64,000 nt of DNA, taken from positions 2,133,501 to 2,197,500 of the forward strand of contig NZ_CP009170.1 in NCBI RefSeq assembly GCF_000763575.1, in the 5' to 3' direction. Source of the DNA: Thermoanaerobacter kivui (lineage in GTDB: Bacteria > Bacillota > Thermoanaerobacteria > Thermoanaerobacterales > Thermoanaerobacteraceae). Below the pieces are notes generated by a model. The model made no database searches. It had not been told where the DNA came from and saw nothing but the letters and a program-made list of their open reading frames with translations. Every line of letters begins with the position of its first letter. Position 1 is the first letter of the stretch. The position numbers and the translations under genes are program-made. Shown here piece after piece: positions 25,206 to 33,510 of the stretch.

Positions 25206-25234
25206 ATTATATTCTTCTATTTACAATCTGTCAA
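25206..25234 (-). promoter_or_regulatory. Sigma-A promoter of the M-box/mgtA transcript
   Basis: Consensus TTGACA (25234-25229), 17-bp spacer, consensus TATAAT (25211-25206) on the minus strand, just upstream of the aptamer. Confidence 0.88.
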
Positions 25235-25252
25235 TCTATTTTGAAAAATTTT

Positions 25253-25789
25253 TTACAAAAACAACTTTGTACCTATAAAATGGGTTAGATAAGAAAAAGT
25301 AATACCTATCGTTGAGCCCATTAATACATCTGAAGGATAATGCAGTCCAATGTATATCCTTGAAATCCCTACAAGTACTGCCAGCGAAATAAAGAACACT
25401 GCAAGGCTTGGAAAAAACATCGAAAAAGTCATAGCAAGTGAAAAACTGGCAGTAGCATGACCTGAAGGAAAAGAATAATCTTTTAAAAGATATTTAAAAG
25501 TATTTGTATTAGCCAATACCATATAAGGCCTTGGTCTTGTGTATTTTCTTTTTAAGAGTTGAACAAACAAATGACTGCTTACAAGCGCGGTTAAAGCTTC
25601 TAAAGCAGAGGCTTTCACATTGTTTTTTCCGAAAAATACTAAAAATAAGCAAGAAAATATTGTAAAGAAAGGACCGCCTATATGAGTTATTTTGGGCATT
25701 ATTTTGTCCAATATATTACATTTTATTCTTTCGTTTATATAGAAAAAAATGTTTTTGTCTTTGTCAAGAAGCACTCTTTTTATTTGCAT
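25253..25789 (-). CDS. PAP2-family membrane phosphatase
   Basis: 178 residues with several transmembrane helices and the three PAP2 signature motifs: KRKYTRPRP, SFPSGHA and RIYIGLHYPSD. These form the active site of undecaprenyl-diphosphate or lipid-phosphate phosphatases (BcrC/PgpB type). ATG at 25789 follows GGGAGGGG. A decayed glycosyltransferase gene lies directly upstream, so the two may once have formed a glycolipid operon. The exact lipid substrate cannot be told. Confidence 0.88.
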   Translation of the reverse strand: MQIKRVLLDKDKNIFFYINERIKCNILDKIMPKITHIGGPFFTIFSCLFLVFFGKNNVKASALEALTALVSSHLFVQLLKRKYTRPRPYMVLANTNTFKYLLKDYSFPSGHATASFSLAMTFSMFFPSLAVFFISLAVLVGISRIYIGLHYPSDVLMGSTIGITFSYLTHFIGTKLFL

Positions 25790-25805
25790 CAGCAAAATCC
25801 CCTCC

Positions 25806-26050
25806 CTACAATCTCATTTCACTAATGCTTTTATCGAAATTTTTCCGCACAATTTCACACACTCTATCAGCGGAATTTTTATAAACCAATTCTTCCATTC
25901 TTTTTTAATTTACTTAAGTTTATCAAGGTCTTCAAACAACAATTCTCTTGATTTTAAATTTTATATTCTTTATATATACATTATCGTACTTTTCAAAAGC
26001 TTTTTCAACAGCCTTTGCTACTCTTTTATGGCCTGTTCCTATTTATCCAT
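25806..26050 (-). pseudogene. Decayed UgtP/MGDG-synthase-type glycosyltransferase
   Basis: Two pieces on the minus strand match the ends of processive diacylglycerol glucosyltransferases. IGTGHKRVAKAVEKAFEKYD (about 25960-26043) resembles the N-terminal GAGH motif region, and NSADRVCEIVRKNFDKSI (25806-25898) resembles the C-terminal tail. Everything between is missing and stops interrupt the frame. It lies just upstream of the PAP2 gene. The call rests on short motifs only. From 26050 to 26200 I see only AT-rich sequence. Confidence 0.5.
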
Positions 26051-26201
26051 GGGCTTTCCCATAACCTTTGATTAAATTATCTTATGATAACATTAAAAAA
26101 ACATTATAGGGATGTTAATTTTATATTAAATTTTTTCTTACAAAATATTATACCATTATTTTGGCTATCCATTGAAAAAATAAAAAAGGGGAAATACCCC
26201 T

Positions 26202-26840
26202 TTAAGCAATTGCTTTCTTTTTAATTTCCTCGATAGCATTTCTAACTTGAGGAATTAGTGAAACTGCAAAACATATTGCCACTTCTACACCTATTATGCT
26301 TCCATTAACTAAAAGTGAATAAACTATAGGACTCATTCCTTTTGGCGCATAGCTTGCAAAAAAGAATACTCCGGATAAAAAGTGAGAGAAAAATCGTCCA
26401 AATCCACCGACTAAAATTCCCAAACTCAGGTTTTTTCTAAAAAAGCCAGCAAGTCCTAATGCACCAAAAGCCAAAGGATAGTCGAGAAGTACTTGCACCC
26501 ATTGGACTATAAAGGGGTCTTGAATAAGTTGCAAAAGTCCATATGCCATACCAACAATGACGCCAGGACCTGGTCCATAATAATACGCAAATATAAAAAG
26601 TGGAAGCATGCTGGCAGGCGTTATGGAACCACCCTGTGGCCAATGGTAAAACCTTATATATGACAGCACAAAAGAAATAGCAATTGAAAGTGCCCCATAT
26701 ACCAACATTTTTGTGTCAAACTTAACACTTTTCCTCATTAGATATAGAAGAAAAGCTGCCAGCAAAATTGCCAATATAATCGACAATGTCACCGGTTTTA
26801 TTTTAGCAAAATCAGAAAATATACTTATAATGTAAGACAT
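26202..26840 (-). CDS. thiT: Energy-coupled thiamine transporter ThiT (S component)
   Basis: 212 residues, six hydrophobic segments, with the ThiT core SIAISFVLSYIRFYHWPQGG and SMLPLFIFAYYYGPGPGVIV, including the aromatic residues that bind thiamine. An extra N-terminal helix precedes the usual start. ThiT works with the shared ECF ATPases and EcfT, which are not in this window. A TPP riboswitch directly upstream supports the call strongly. ATG at 26840 follows GGAGGTG; earlier codons of the frame run into the riboswitch. Confidence 0.92.
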   Translation of the reverse strand: MSYIISIFSDFAKIKPVTLSIILAILLAAFLLYLMRKSVKFDTKMLVYGALSIAISFVLSYIRFYHWPQGGSITPASMLPLFIFAYYYGPGPGVIVGMAYGLLQLIQDPFIVQWVQVLLDYPLAFGALGLAGFFRKNLSLGILVGGFGRFFSHFLSGVFFFASYAPKGMSPIVYSLLVNGSIIGVEVAICFAVSLIPQVRNAIEEIKKKAIA

Positions 26841-26881
26841 AATAAAAAAACACCTCCAGTTAGTGAAGCTATGTTCGCTGA

Positions 26882-26909
26882 AAAAAAATACCGCGAATGC
26901 GGTATTTTT
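26882..26909 (-). terminator. TPP riboswitch terminator
   Basis: AAATACCGC pairs with GCGGTATTT around ATTC, followed by a long T run on the minus strand; its 5' arm overlaps sequence that the aptamer end can sequester. Confidence 0.85.
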
Positions 26910-26910
26910 A

Positions 26911-27000
26911 AGCCGCATTCCCTACGTAGGCATTACCCTCGTCAGGTTCCAAGGGTTTGGCTTAAAAGCCATCTCAGCCATTAAGGCTCCCCCAGCGGAC
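26911..27000 (-). promoter_or_regulatory. TPP (THI element) riboswitch
   Basis: The minus strand shows GGGGGAGCC, GGCTGAGATGGC, then CCCTTGGAACCTGACGAGGG and TAATGCCTACGTAGGGAA, the conserved TPP aptamer blocks. It precedes thiT and a terminator, so thiamine pyrophosphate should repress transport. Confidence 0.96.
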
Positions 27001-27027
27001 ATAACCACCTATTTTGTTTTCACTTTA

Positions 27028-27056
27028 ACTTTATCATTTTTTGCTGCATATGTCAA
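27028..27056 (-). promoter_or_regulatory. Sigma-A promoter of thiT
   Basis: TTGACA (27056-27051), 17 bp, TAAAGT (27033-27028) on the minus strand, upstream of the TPP riboswitch. Confidence 0.75.
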
Positions 27057-27075
27057 TAATGATTATTAAATGCTA

Positions 27076-28959
27076 TTAACTTGCCATCTCTTCCTCTTTT
27101 TCAAACTGACTGTTATAGAGACTTGCATAAAAACCGCCTTTGGCAAGAAGCTCTTCGTGGGTACCTTGCTCTATAATATCTCCATGGTTCATGACAAGTA
27201 TCAAGTCAGCATCCCTTATCGTAGAAAGCCTATGAGCGATTATAAAGCTTGTGCGTCCTTTCATAAGGTAATCCATCGCTTTTTGTATTTGTATTTCTGT
27301 AAGGGTATCTACAGAGCTTGTAGCCTCATCGAGTATGAGAATTTTGGGATCTTTCAAAATAGCTCTTGCTATAGTTAGTAACTGCTTTTGCCCTTGAGAA
27401 ATATTTGTGGTCTCTTCATTTAATACCATGTTATAGCCCCCTGGCAATGTCTTTACAAAACTGTCAACATGAGCTGCCTTAGCAGCTTTTATAACTTCCT
27501 CATCAGTAGCATCGAGACGGCCATATCTTATATTGTCCATAATAGTACCATTGTAAAGCCAAGTATCCTGAAGCACCATGCCAAAAAGTGAACGCAAATC
27601 TTCTCTCGTAAAATCTCTTATATCATGCCCGTCAATCAAAATAGCTCCTTCATTCACATCGTAAAAGCGCATTAAAAGTTTCACTATAGTAGTCTTTCCT
27701 GCTCCAGTAGGACCGACAATTGCAACTTTTTGTCCTGCCTTAATAGAAGCAGAAAAGTTATTTATCACCATTTTATCAGGTCTATATCCAAAACGAACAT
27801 TTCTAAATTCAACATTGCCTTTTATATCTTCAACTTTTACAGGCTGTGGATTATCTGAAACTTCCTCTTCTTCCTCCAAAAACTCAAATACTCTTTCTGC
27901 ACAGGCAGCAGTTTGTTGCAGTATATTGGAAATATTTGCAATCTGGGCAATAGGCTGTGTAAAAGATCGGATGTACTGTATAAACGCCTGAATATCCCCC
28001 ACTTCTATTGCATTTTTTATGACCAACCAACTACCCAAAACTGTAACCGCCACATAACCCAAGTTTCCTATTACATTCATAAGTGGCATCATAATACCTG
28101 TCAAAAACTGTGACTTCCAAGCTGCTCCATACAAAGTGTTATTTAATACATCAAACTTTTCAATGCTCTTTTTCTCTCCATTAAAAGCCTTTACTATATT
28201 ATGGCCTCCATATACTTCCTCCACATGACCATTTACATGCCCTAAATAATCCTGCTGCTCTCTAAAATACATTTGTGAATGTTTGACAATAAAGGCAATT
28301 ACCAAAGAAGACAAAGGAATTATCAAAAGCGCCACTAAAGTCATAAGCCAGTTTATGGTAAACATCATAATCAAAACGCCTACTACTGTCGTCACAGAAG
28401 TAATTATCTGAGTCAAGCTTTGATTGAGAGTCTGAGTAATTGTATCCACGTCATTTGTAATACGTGACAATATTTCCCCTTGATTTGTGCTTTCAAAATA
28501 TTTCAAAGGCAGGCGGTTAATTTTTTCAGAAATTTCTTTTCTAAATCTATAGGTAACTTTCATCGCAACCCCAGACATTATCCATCCTTGCAGGTATCCG
28601 AATAAAGCACTTAAACCATATAAGCCTATGAGAATTAGAATTATCTTTCCTACATATTCAAAGTCTATGCCACTGCCTTGCCCTGTTATTTTATTCATTA
28701 CACCTTCAAAAATTTTGGTTATGGCTTTACTGAGTATTTTAGGACCCGCAATGGAGAAGGAAGCACTAAGAGCTGCTAATATAAATACACTTATTATAGA
28801 AATTTTATAAGCTGATAAATATTTTATCAACTTTTTCATTGTGCCTTTAAAATCTCGCGCTTTTTCTCCACCGCGAACCATGCCATGGGGACCGCCTCCC
28901 ATTCCTGGCCCGCGAAGTCTGGGTATCTGTTTGGGGTCTATTCTTCTATTTTCACTCAT
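27076..28959 (-). CDS. ABC exporter half-transporter B (YfiC-like)
   Basis: 627 residues: a glycine/arginine-rich N-terminus (RLRGPGMGGGPHGMV), a six-helix ABC membrane domain, then an ATPase domain with Walker A GPTGAGKTTI, signature ISQGQKQ, Walker B ILILDEATSSVD and an H-loop IAHRLSTI. It overlaps the upstream half-transporter gene by 4 bp, so the two form a heterodimer of the YfiB/YfiC or BmrC/D multidrug type. A MarR regulator heads the operon. The exported compound is unknown. Confidence 0.9.
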   Translation of the reverse strand: MSENRRIDPKQIPRLRGPGMGGGPHGMVRGGEKARDFKGTMKKLIKYLSAYKISIISVFILAALSASFSIAGPKILSKAITKIFEGVMNKITGQGSGIDFEYVGKIILILIGLYGLSALFGYLQGWIMSGVAMKVTYRFRKEISEKINRLPLKYFESTNQGEILSRITNDVDTITQTLNQSLTQIITSVTTVVGVLIMMFTINWLMTLVALLIIPLSSLVIAFIVKHSQMYFREQQDYLGHVNGHVEEVYGGHNIVKAFNGEKKSIEKFDVLNNTLYGAAWKSQFLTGIMMPLMNVIGNLGYVAVTVLGSWLVIKNAIEVGDIQAFIQYIRSFTQPIAQIANISNILQQTAACAERVFEFLEEEEEVSDNPQPVKVEDIKGNVEFRNVRFGYRPDKMVINNFSASIKAGQKVAIVGPTGAGKTTIVKLLMRFYDVNEGAILIDGHDIRDFTREDLRSLFGMVLQDTWLYNGTIMDNIRYGRLDATDEEVIKAAKAAHVDSFVKTLPGGYNMVLNEETTNISQGQKQLLTIARAILKDPKILILDEATSSVDTLTEIQIQKAMDYLMKGRTSFIIAHRLSTIRDADLILVMNHGDIIEQGTHEELLAKGGFYASLYNSQFEKEEEMAS

Positions 28960-31181
28960 GCCAATTCCTCCTCCGACAGCTGTGATAAAGCTATTTCTCT
29001 GTAAGTTTGACAGTTTTTAAATAGTTCTTTGTGTTTTCCTATGCCCACAATTTTACCTTCTTCAAGCACTATTATTTGGTCTGCATGTAAAAGAGTTGAC
29101 ACCCTTTGTGACACCATTATAACAGTGCTTGATTTTAACCTTTCTCTTAAGGCTTTCCTTAAAACTGACTCTGTTTTAAAGTCAAGAGCTGAAAAACTTT
29201 CATCAAAAATGTATATTTCAGGCTTTTTAACAAGAGCACGAGCAATGGAAAGCCTCTGCTTTTGCCCTCCTGAAACGTTTGTTCCTCCTTGTGCAATCTC
29301 TGAATCAAATTTCTTGGTCTTTTCATTTATAAATTCCATTGCTTGTGCAATTTCTGCTGCTTCTTTTACTTCCTCGTCCGTAGCCTGGTCATTTCCGTAT
29401 TTCAAATTTGATTTAATTGTACCGCTGAAAAGCCAGCTTTTTTGGGGTACATATCCTATTCTGCGACGCAGGTCTTCCTGTTTTACCTCTCTTACATCTA
29501 CACCATCAACCAAAACCTGTCCTTCTGTCACATCGTAAAATCTTAAGATCAAATTCACTAAGGTACTCTTTCCAGAACCTGTTCTTCCTATTATGCCTAC
29601 TGTCTGCCCTGGCAAAATCTCGAAATTTATATCCTTTAAAGCGTATTCTTCAGCACCTGGATATTTAAAAGATACATTCCTAAATTCTACAGTTCCAGCC
29701 ATATTTTCATTAAATTGTTTTGGATTTTCTGGGTCTCTTATAGAAGGCTCTGTAGCCAAAACCTCAGCAATACGCTCTGCCGATACTGATGCTCTTGGTA
29801 TCATTATAAACAGCATTGAGAACATCAAAAATGCAAAGATAATCTGTATAGCGTATTGCATAAATGCCATCATGTCTCCAACTTGCATGCTGGAATTTTG
29901 GATTTGGTGAGCTCCTACCCATACTATCAAAAGAGTAATTCCATTCATCACAAGCATCATACATGGAAATATAAATGCCATAGCACGATTTACAAAAAGC
30001 CCTACTTTTGTAATATCTTGATTAGCTTTGTCAAAGCGCTCTTCTTCAAATTTTTGATTATTAAAAGCTCTTACCACCATTATTCCTGACAAATTTTCAC
30101 GAGTAACTAAGTTTAATCTATCAATCAATTTTTGCATTAGCATAAACTTGGGCATCGCAATGGAGTACAATACTGATATTATACCTAAAAGTACTATTAC
30201 TGCTAAAGCTATAATCCAAGACATTGAAACACTTTTGCTAAGTGCTCTAAATACACCACCTATACCCATTATAGGCGCATAAAACACCATTCTTATCATA
30301 ATTACAAGAAGCATTTGTATTTGTGTAATATCATTTGTAGTTCTTGTTATCAAAGAAGCCGTAGAAAATTTGTCAAATTCAGCATTAGAGAAGCTCTCTA
30401 CTCTTGCAAATAAATCTCTTCTCAAATCTCTCGCTACTCCAGCTGCCACTTTTGATGCAAAAAATGCTACCATAATAGTGCTTAATGCACTCAGTCCAGT
30501 TATCAATAGCATTATAAGGCCAGTATGAAGAATGTAATCAGTTTGAATTTTGTCTGTATTTATGCCAATTGCCTTGTATTCTTCTTTTACAGCCATTGTT
30601 GCAGCTTGTATAACCATATTGTCACCTAAAGAAGCAAACTTTTTGTTCATTTCATCTCTTATTTGCATAAGTTGCTCTTCTGGCAATTGAGACATCATAG
30701 CAAAGAGGTCTACATTTGCCGGTATTTTCTTTCCATTAAATTCTATACTTCCGTTTTTTGCACTGGTTTTAGCTTTTTCCACACCTGTAACAGCTAAAAA
30801 GGCTTTCCCCATAGGTAAATTTATTTTGTCAATTTCTGATTTATCTACGCTTTTAAGGACATATACAGGCTCTTTTGAAAGAATAGGATATTTTTTTACA
30901 TATTTATCATAATCAGGACTGGATTTGTCTACTAATGTATAATCTTTTAAAATCTCTTCCTTTTCTTCAGGTGTAACAAATAGCAAAAGTTTATCCATTT
31001 CGCTTTTCCTTATAGCCTCAGGCACTGCATTTACTATGCCACCTTGCTGTATTCCATTGTTAACTATCTTGGACATATAGTCAGGCAATGACAAATCACT
31101 CATTGCTTGAACAAATATAAAGAACACTGCTAAAAAAATCAACAGAATATAGGGTTTTAAATATTTCGCCAGTTTTACCAT
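28956..31181 (-). CDS. ABC exporter half-transporter A with extracytoplasmic insert (YfiB-like)
   Basis: 741 residues. About 170 residues lie between the first and second transmembrane helices (residues 30-205, rich in Lys/Glu), which lengthens it relative to its 627-residue partner. The membrane domain is followed by an ATPase domain with Walker A GRTGSGKSTL, signature VSGGQKQ, and a variant D-loop region FDESFSALD in place of DEATSALD. Heterodimeric exporters often have one less active site. It starts about 110 bp after the MarR gene. Confidence 0.9.
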   Translation of the reverse strand: MVKLAKYLKPYILLIFLAVFFIFVQAMSDLSLPDYMSKIVNNGIQQGGIVNAVPEAIRKSEMDKLLLFVTPEEKEEILKDYTLVDKSSPDYDKYVKKYPILSKEPVYVLKSVDKSEIDKINLPMGKAFLAVTGVEKAKTSAKNGSIEFNGKKIPANVDLFAMMSQLPEEQLMQIRDEMNKKFASLGDNMVIQAATMAVKEEYKAIGINTDKIQTDYILHTGLIMLLITGLSALSTIMVAFFASKVAAGVARDLRRDLFARVESFSNAEFDKFSTASLITRTTNDITQIQMLLVIMIRMVFYAPIMGIGGVFRALSKSVSMSWIIALAVIVLLGIISVLYSIAMPKFMLMQKLIDRLNLVTRENLSGIMVVRAFNNQKFEEERFDKANQDITKVGLFVNRAMAFIFPCMMLVMNGITLLIVWVGAHQIQNSSMQVGDMMAFMQYAIQIIFAFLMFSMLFIMIPRASVSAERIAEVLATEPSIRDPENPKQFNENMAGTVEFRNVSFKYPGAEEYALKDINFEILPGQTVGIIGRTGSGKSTLVNLILRFYDVTEGQVLVDGVDVREVKQEDLRRRIGYVPQKSWLFSGTIKSNLKYGNDQATDEEVKEAAEIAQAMEFINEKTKKFDSEIAQGGTNVSGGQKQRLSIARALVKKPEIYIFDESFSALDFKTESVLRKALRERLKSSTVIMVSQRVSTLLHADQIIVLEEGKIVGIGKHKELFKNCQTYREIALSQLSEEELA

Positions 31182-31291
31182 ACCAACACCTTCTCCTCCT
31201 AAAAATTTGCCTCGATTTCTTTTGTGAGAACTACTTCTTTTTAAATTTCTACTTCCTCAACTTATTTACTTAATTTTGTTATACTTCCTCA

Positions 31292-31744
31292 CTATAAATC
31301 ATGTTGTTTTTCCAATATTTTTTTCAGTGCTTCTAATCCTTCAATTATTTTATTAAGGTCTTGTGGGCTTGCTCTACTTATTAATTTTTCAAACTTCTCT
31401 TCAGCTTCTTTGAAATGTTTTTGAAAAGTATCTTTAAACTTAGGAGTCACACTGACATAAACAACTCTTCTATCTTCAGTGCTTCTCGTCCTCTCTACCA
31501 AGCCTTGCTTTTCTAATCTGTCAATAATGCCAGAAACAGTGCTATTGGAAAGCCCTAATCTCTGACTTAAGTCACTTACTTTCATTTCACCGTAATGAGC
31601 TAAAATGCCCATAAGCATTCCTTGAGGACCCGTAATATCAAAATCTTTACACTCATATTTCATAGAATGCTTTATAATATCCATTATTTGTTTTAAAAGC
31701 TTAAGTATCTTTAATCCATTGTTTATCTCTTCCATCTTCACCAC
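31292..31744 (-). CDS. MarR-family transcriptional regulator
   Basis: 150 residues with the MarR winged helix: helix-turn-helix (VSDLSQRLGLSNSTVSGIID) and wing (GLVERTRSTEDRRVVYVSVT), between dimerisation helices. It precedes the two ABC exporter genes on the same strand, the usual layout for a drug-responsive repressor of an efflux pump. Two adjoining palindromes just upstream are likely its operators. Confidence 0.9.
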   Translation of the reverse strand: MVKMEEINNGLKILKLLKQIMDIIKHSMKYECKDFDITGPQGMLMGILAHYGEMKVSDLSQRLGLSNSTVSGIIDRLEKQGLVERTRSTEDRRVVYVSVTPKFKDTFQKHFKEAEEKFEKLISRASPQDLNKIIEGLEALKKILEKQHDL

Positions 31745-31762
31745 CGCAAATTATTTCGTATT

Positions 31763-31800
31763 AAAATATTTTGTATGCAAATATTTTGGACGCAAAATAT
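31763..31800 (-). promoter_or_regulatory. Twin palindromic operator upstream of the MarR gene
   Basis: A perfect palindrome ATATTTTGGACGCAAAATAT-type site (31781-31800; arms ATATTTTG and CAAAATAT) abuts a near-identical one (about 31764-31784; ATATTTTG, TATG, CAAATAT). It lies about 20-55 bp before the MarR start codon and fits autorepression. Confidence 0.65.
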
Positions 31801-31860
31801 ATTTTACTCTTCTCATAATATCATGTCAAGATTTCTTAAAGCTTTTCAAAAAAATAAAAT

Positions 31861-31892
31861 AAAAAAACCGCTCAAATTTTTACGGCGGTTTT
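31861..31892 (-). terminator. Terminator of the 50-residue membrane peptide gene
   Basis: AAAACCGCC pairs with GCGGTTTTTT around an AT-rich loop; it overlaps the stop codon of the small gene. Confidence 0.75.
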
Positions 31893-32043
31893 AGGATACA
31901 GCTACCATTTTATATAAATTAATCTCCCTTCTTTCTTGTCTAAGTCTATATATATTAAACACAGCAACAGAACCAAATAAAAAAGCCATAACTATATTGT
32001 CCTTATTTTTAAAAAACTCCTTTAAAATTTTTAAATAATCCAT
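31891..32043 (-). CDS. 50-residue membrane peptide
   Basis: ATG at 32043 follows AAGGTGATGAGG. The peptide (MDYLKILKEFFKNKDNIVMA, then FLFGSVAVFNIYRLRQERRE) has one hydrophobic stretch flanked by charged residues. It has a TATAAT-like element upstream and its own terminator, so it is probably a real single gene. The function is unknown. Confidence 0.55.
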   Translation of the reverse strand: MDYLKILKEFFKNKDNIVMAFLFGSVAVFNIYRLRQERREINLYKMVAVS

Positions 32044-32091
32044 CCTCATCACCTTACTTTCTACCCTTATTATACCATGAAACATGAATTT

Positions 32092-32562
32092 TTAATGAAC
32101 CTCTACTCCTTCATGTCTTAATAAAAATTTTTTTATTTCAATTCCCCCGCCAAAGCCTGTCAAGCTTCCGTTGCTCCCGATAACTCTATGACAGGGAATT
32201 ACAATGGGAATAGGATTTTTATTAAGGGCTTGCCCAACTGCTCTTTGTGCATTTGGTTTGCCAATTAATTTAGCAATTTGCCCATATGTCCTAACTACTC
32301 CATAGGGAATATTAAAAACCTCATTCCACACCGCTTTTTGAAACTCTGTGCCATATACATCCAGCTTTAAATCAAATTTTTTTAATTTCTTTCTAAAATA
32401 TAGGTCAAGTTGACGTATACACTCTTCAATATAAAACTTACTACCTTCTTCAAATTCCTCTAATACAGATTCTTCATTTTCAAAGTCAATGCGACATATA
32501 CCTTTACCCGACGAAAAGATTGTAAGCACACCAATAGGTGACACAAATTTTTTGTAGAGCAC
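32092..32562 (-). CDS. ogt: Methylated-DNA--[protein]-cysteine S-methyltransferase
   Basis: 156 residues with the active-site motif IPCHRV (acceptor Cys), the helix-turn-helix region VVRTYGQIAKLIGKPNAQRA and the downstream GSNGSLTGFGGG loop. It removes methyl groups from O6-methylguanine in a single-turnover reaction. There is no Ada regulatory domain, so Ogt is the better name. It is monocistronic. Confidence 0.93.
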   Translation of the reverse strand: MLYKKFVSPIGVLTIFSSGKGICRIDFENEESVLEEFEEGSKFYIEECIRQLDLYFRKKLKKFDLKLDVYGTEFQKAVWNEVFNIPYGVVRTYGQIAKLIGKPNAQRAVGQALNKNPIPIVIPCHRVIGSNGSLTGFGGGIEIKKFLLRHEGVEVH

Positions 32563-32636
32563 AATATCCTCTCCTTAAAACTTTAAAAACTGGTAAATTA
32601 ATTATAACACAATATTAAAGGATAAAAAATAATGCC

Positions 32637-33302
32637 ATGGCTCTTGCAGGTGTAGAAAAACATATGGAATTGGCAAAATTAGCCCATGAAGAAACAAAAA
32701 TGGGTGTTTATGAAGACAAAATAACGAAAAATCTTTTTGCAGTAGAATATGTGTACAATTATATAAAAGACAAAAAGACTGTCGGCATCCTTAGTGAAAA
32801 CTTAGAAGAAAATTATATGGAAGTGGCAGAACCTGTAGGAGTTATAGCCGGCGTAACACCCGTTACAAACCCTACTTCTACAACAATGTTCAAAAGCTTA
32901 ATTGCTATCAAAACAAGAAATCCAATAATTTTTAGCTTTCACCCAAAAGCATTAAAATGCAGTATAGAAGCAGCAAAGACCATGTACGAAGCAGCATTAA
33001 AAAAATGACAGAGTTCGGCGGACTTGGTCACTCTGCAGTAATACATTCTGAAAACCAAGAGATTATTAATGAATTTGCAAAAAGAGTCCGTGCAGGAAGA
33101 ATTATAGTCAATGCACCAGCTTCCCAAGGAGCTATTGGGGACATTTATAAGACACAGGTATGGATCTTTAACACACGCCATTGAAGCGTATGTATCCGTC
33201 ATGTCGTCAGACTATACAGACCAGTGCACTGGCTCAAACCCAAGAATGCCATTGGTTTCAGAAATTGCAAATATTTACAGAAAAGCTTATGGAGAATAAG
33301 TT
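32637..33302 (+). pseudogene. adhE: Collapsed adhE (bifunctional acetaldehyde/alcohol dehydrogenase) relic
   Basis: Four blocks of AdhE survive in the right order but in shifting frames. KHMELAKLAHEETKMGVYED to IKTRNPIIFSFHPKA is the aldehyde dehydrogenase N-part. TEFGGLGHSAVIHSENQEI with AGRIIVNAPASQGAIGDIY is its catalytic-end region. YGSLTHAIEAYVSVMSSDYT is the iron-dependent alcohol dehydrogenase. NPRMPLVSEIANIYRKAYGE is the C-terminus. A full gene has about 2.6 kb; only 0.66 kb remains through several internal deletions, and the first 30 or so codons are also gone. It cannot make active enzyme. Confidence 0.9.
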
Positions 33303-33331
33303 AAAAAACAAGTGGAGAATACCTCCCTCCC

Positions 33332-33468
33332 TGTCATTCTGAGGAGTGCAAAGCACGGCGAAGAATCTCAAGGAAAGGGTATTCCTTTAGGGTCTGAGAT
33401 TCTTCAGCCCCTTCGGTTCCCCTCAGGGCTCCGCTACGCTTCGGCTTGCGCTCCGGCTCAGAATGACA
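33332..33468. repeat. MITE-like GC-rich palindromic element
   Basis: Ends are a perfect 12-bp inverted repeat (TGTCATTCTGAG at 33332-33343, complement at 33457-33468), with a nested pair GAAGAATCTCA (33360-33370) and TGAGATTCTTC (33395-33405). The core is much richer in G+C than the flanks (CTTCGGCTTGCGCTCCGGCT). It lies between the adhE relic and the NlpC/P60 gene. Confidence 0.75.
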
Positions 33469-33510
33469 TAGAAGAGGAAGGCTTCGGCTCAGGATGAAAC
33501 TTTGAGAGAT

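Noticed and set aside
33312-33497. A 61-codon frame over the GC-rich repeat
   Set aside because: It is a translation of the palindromic element; nested inverted repeats explain its openness.
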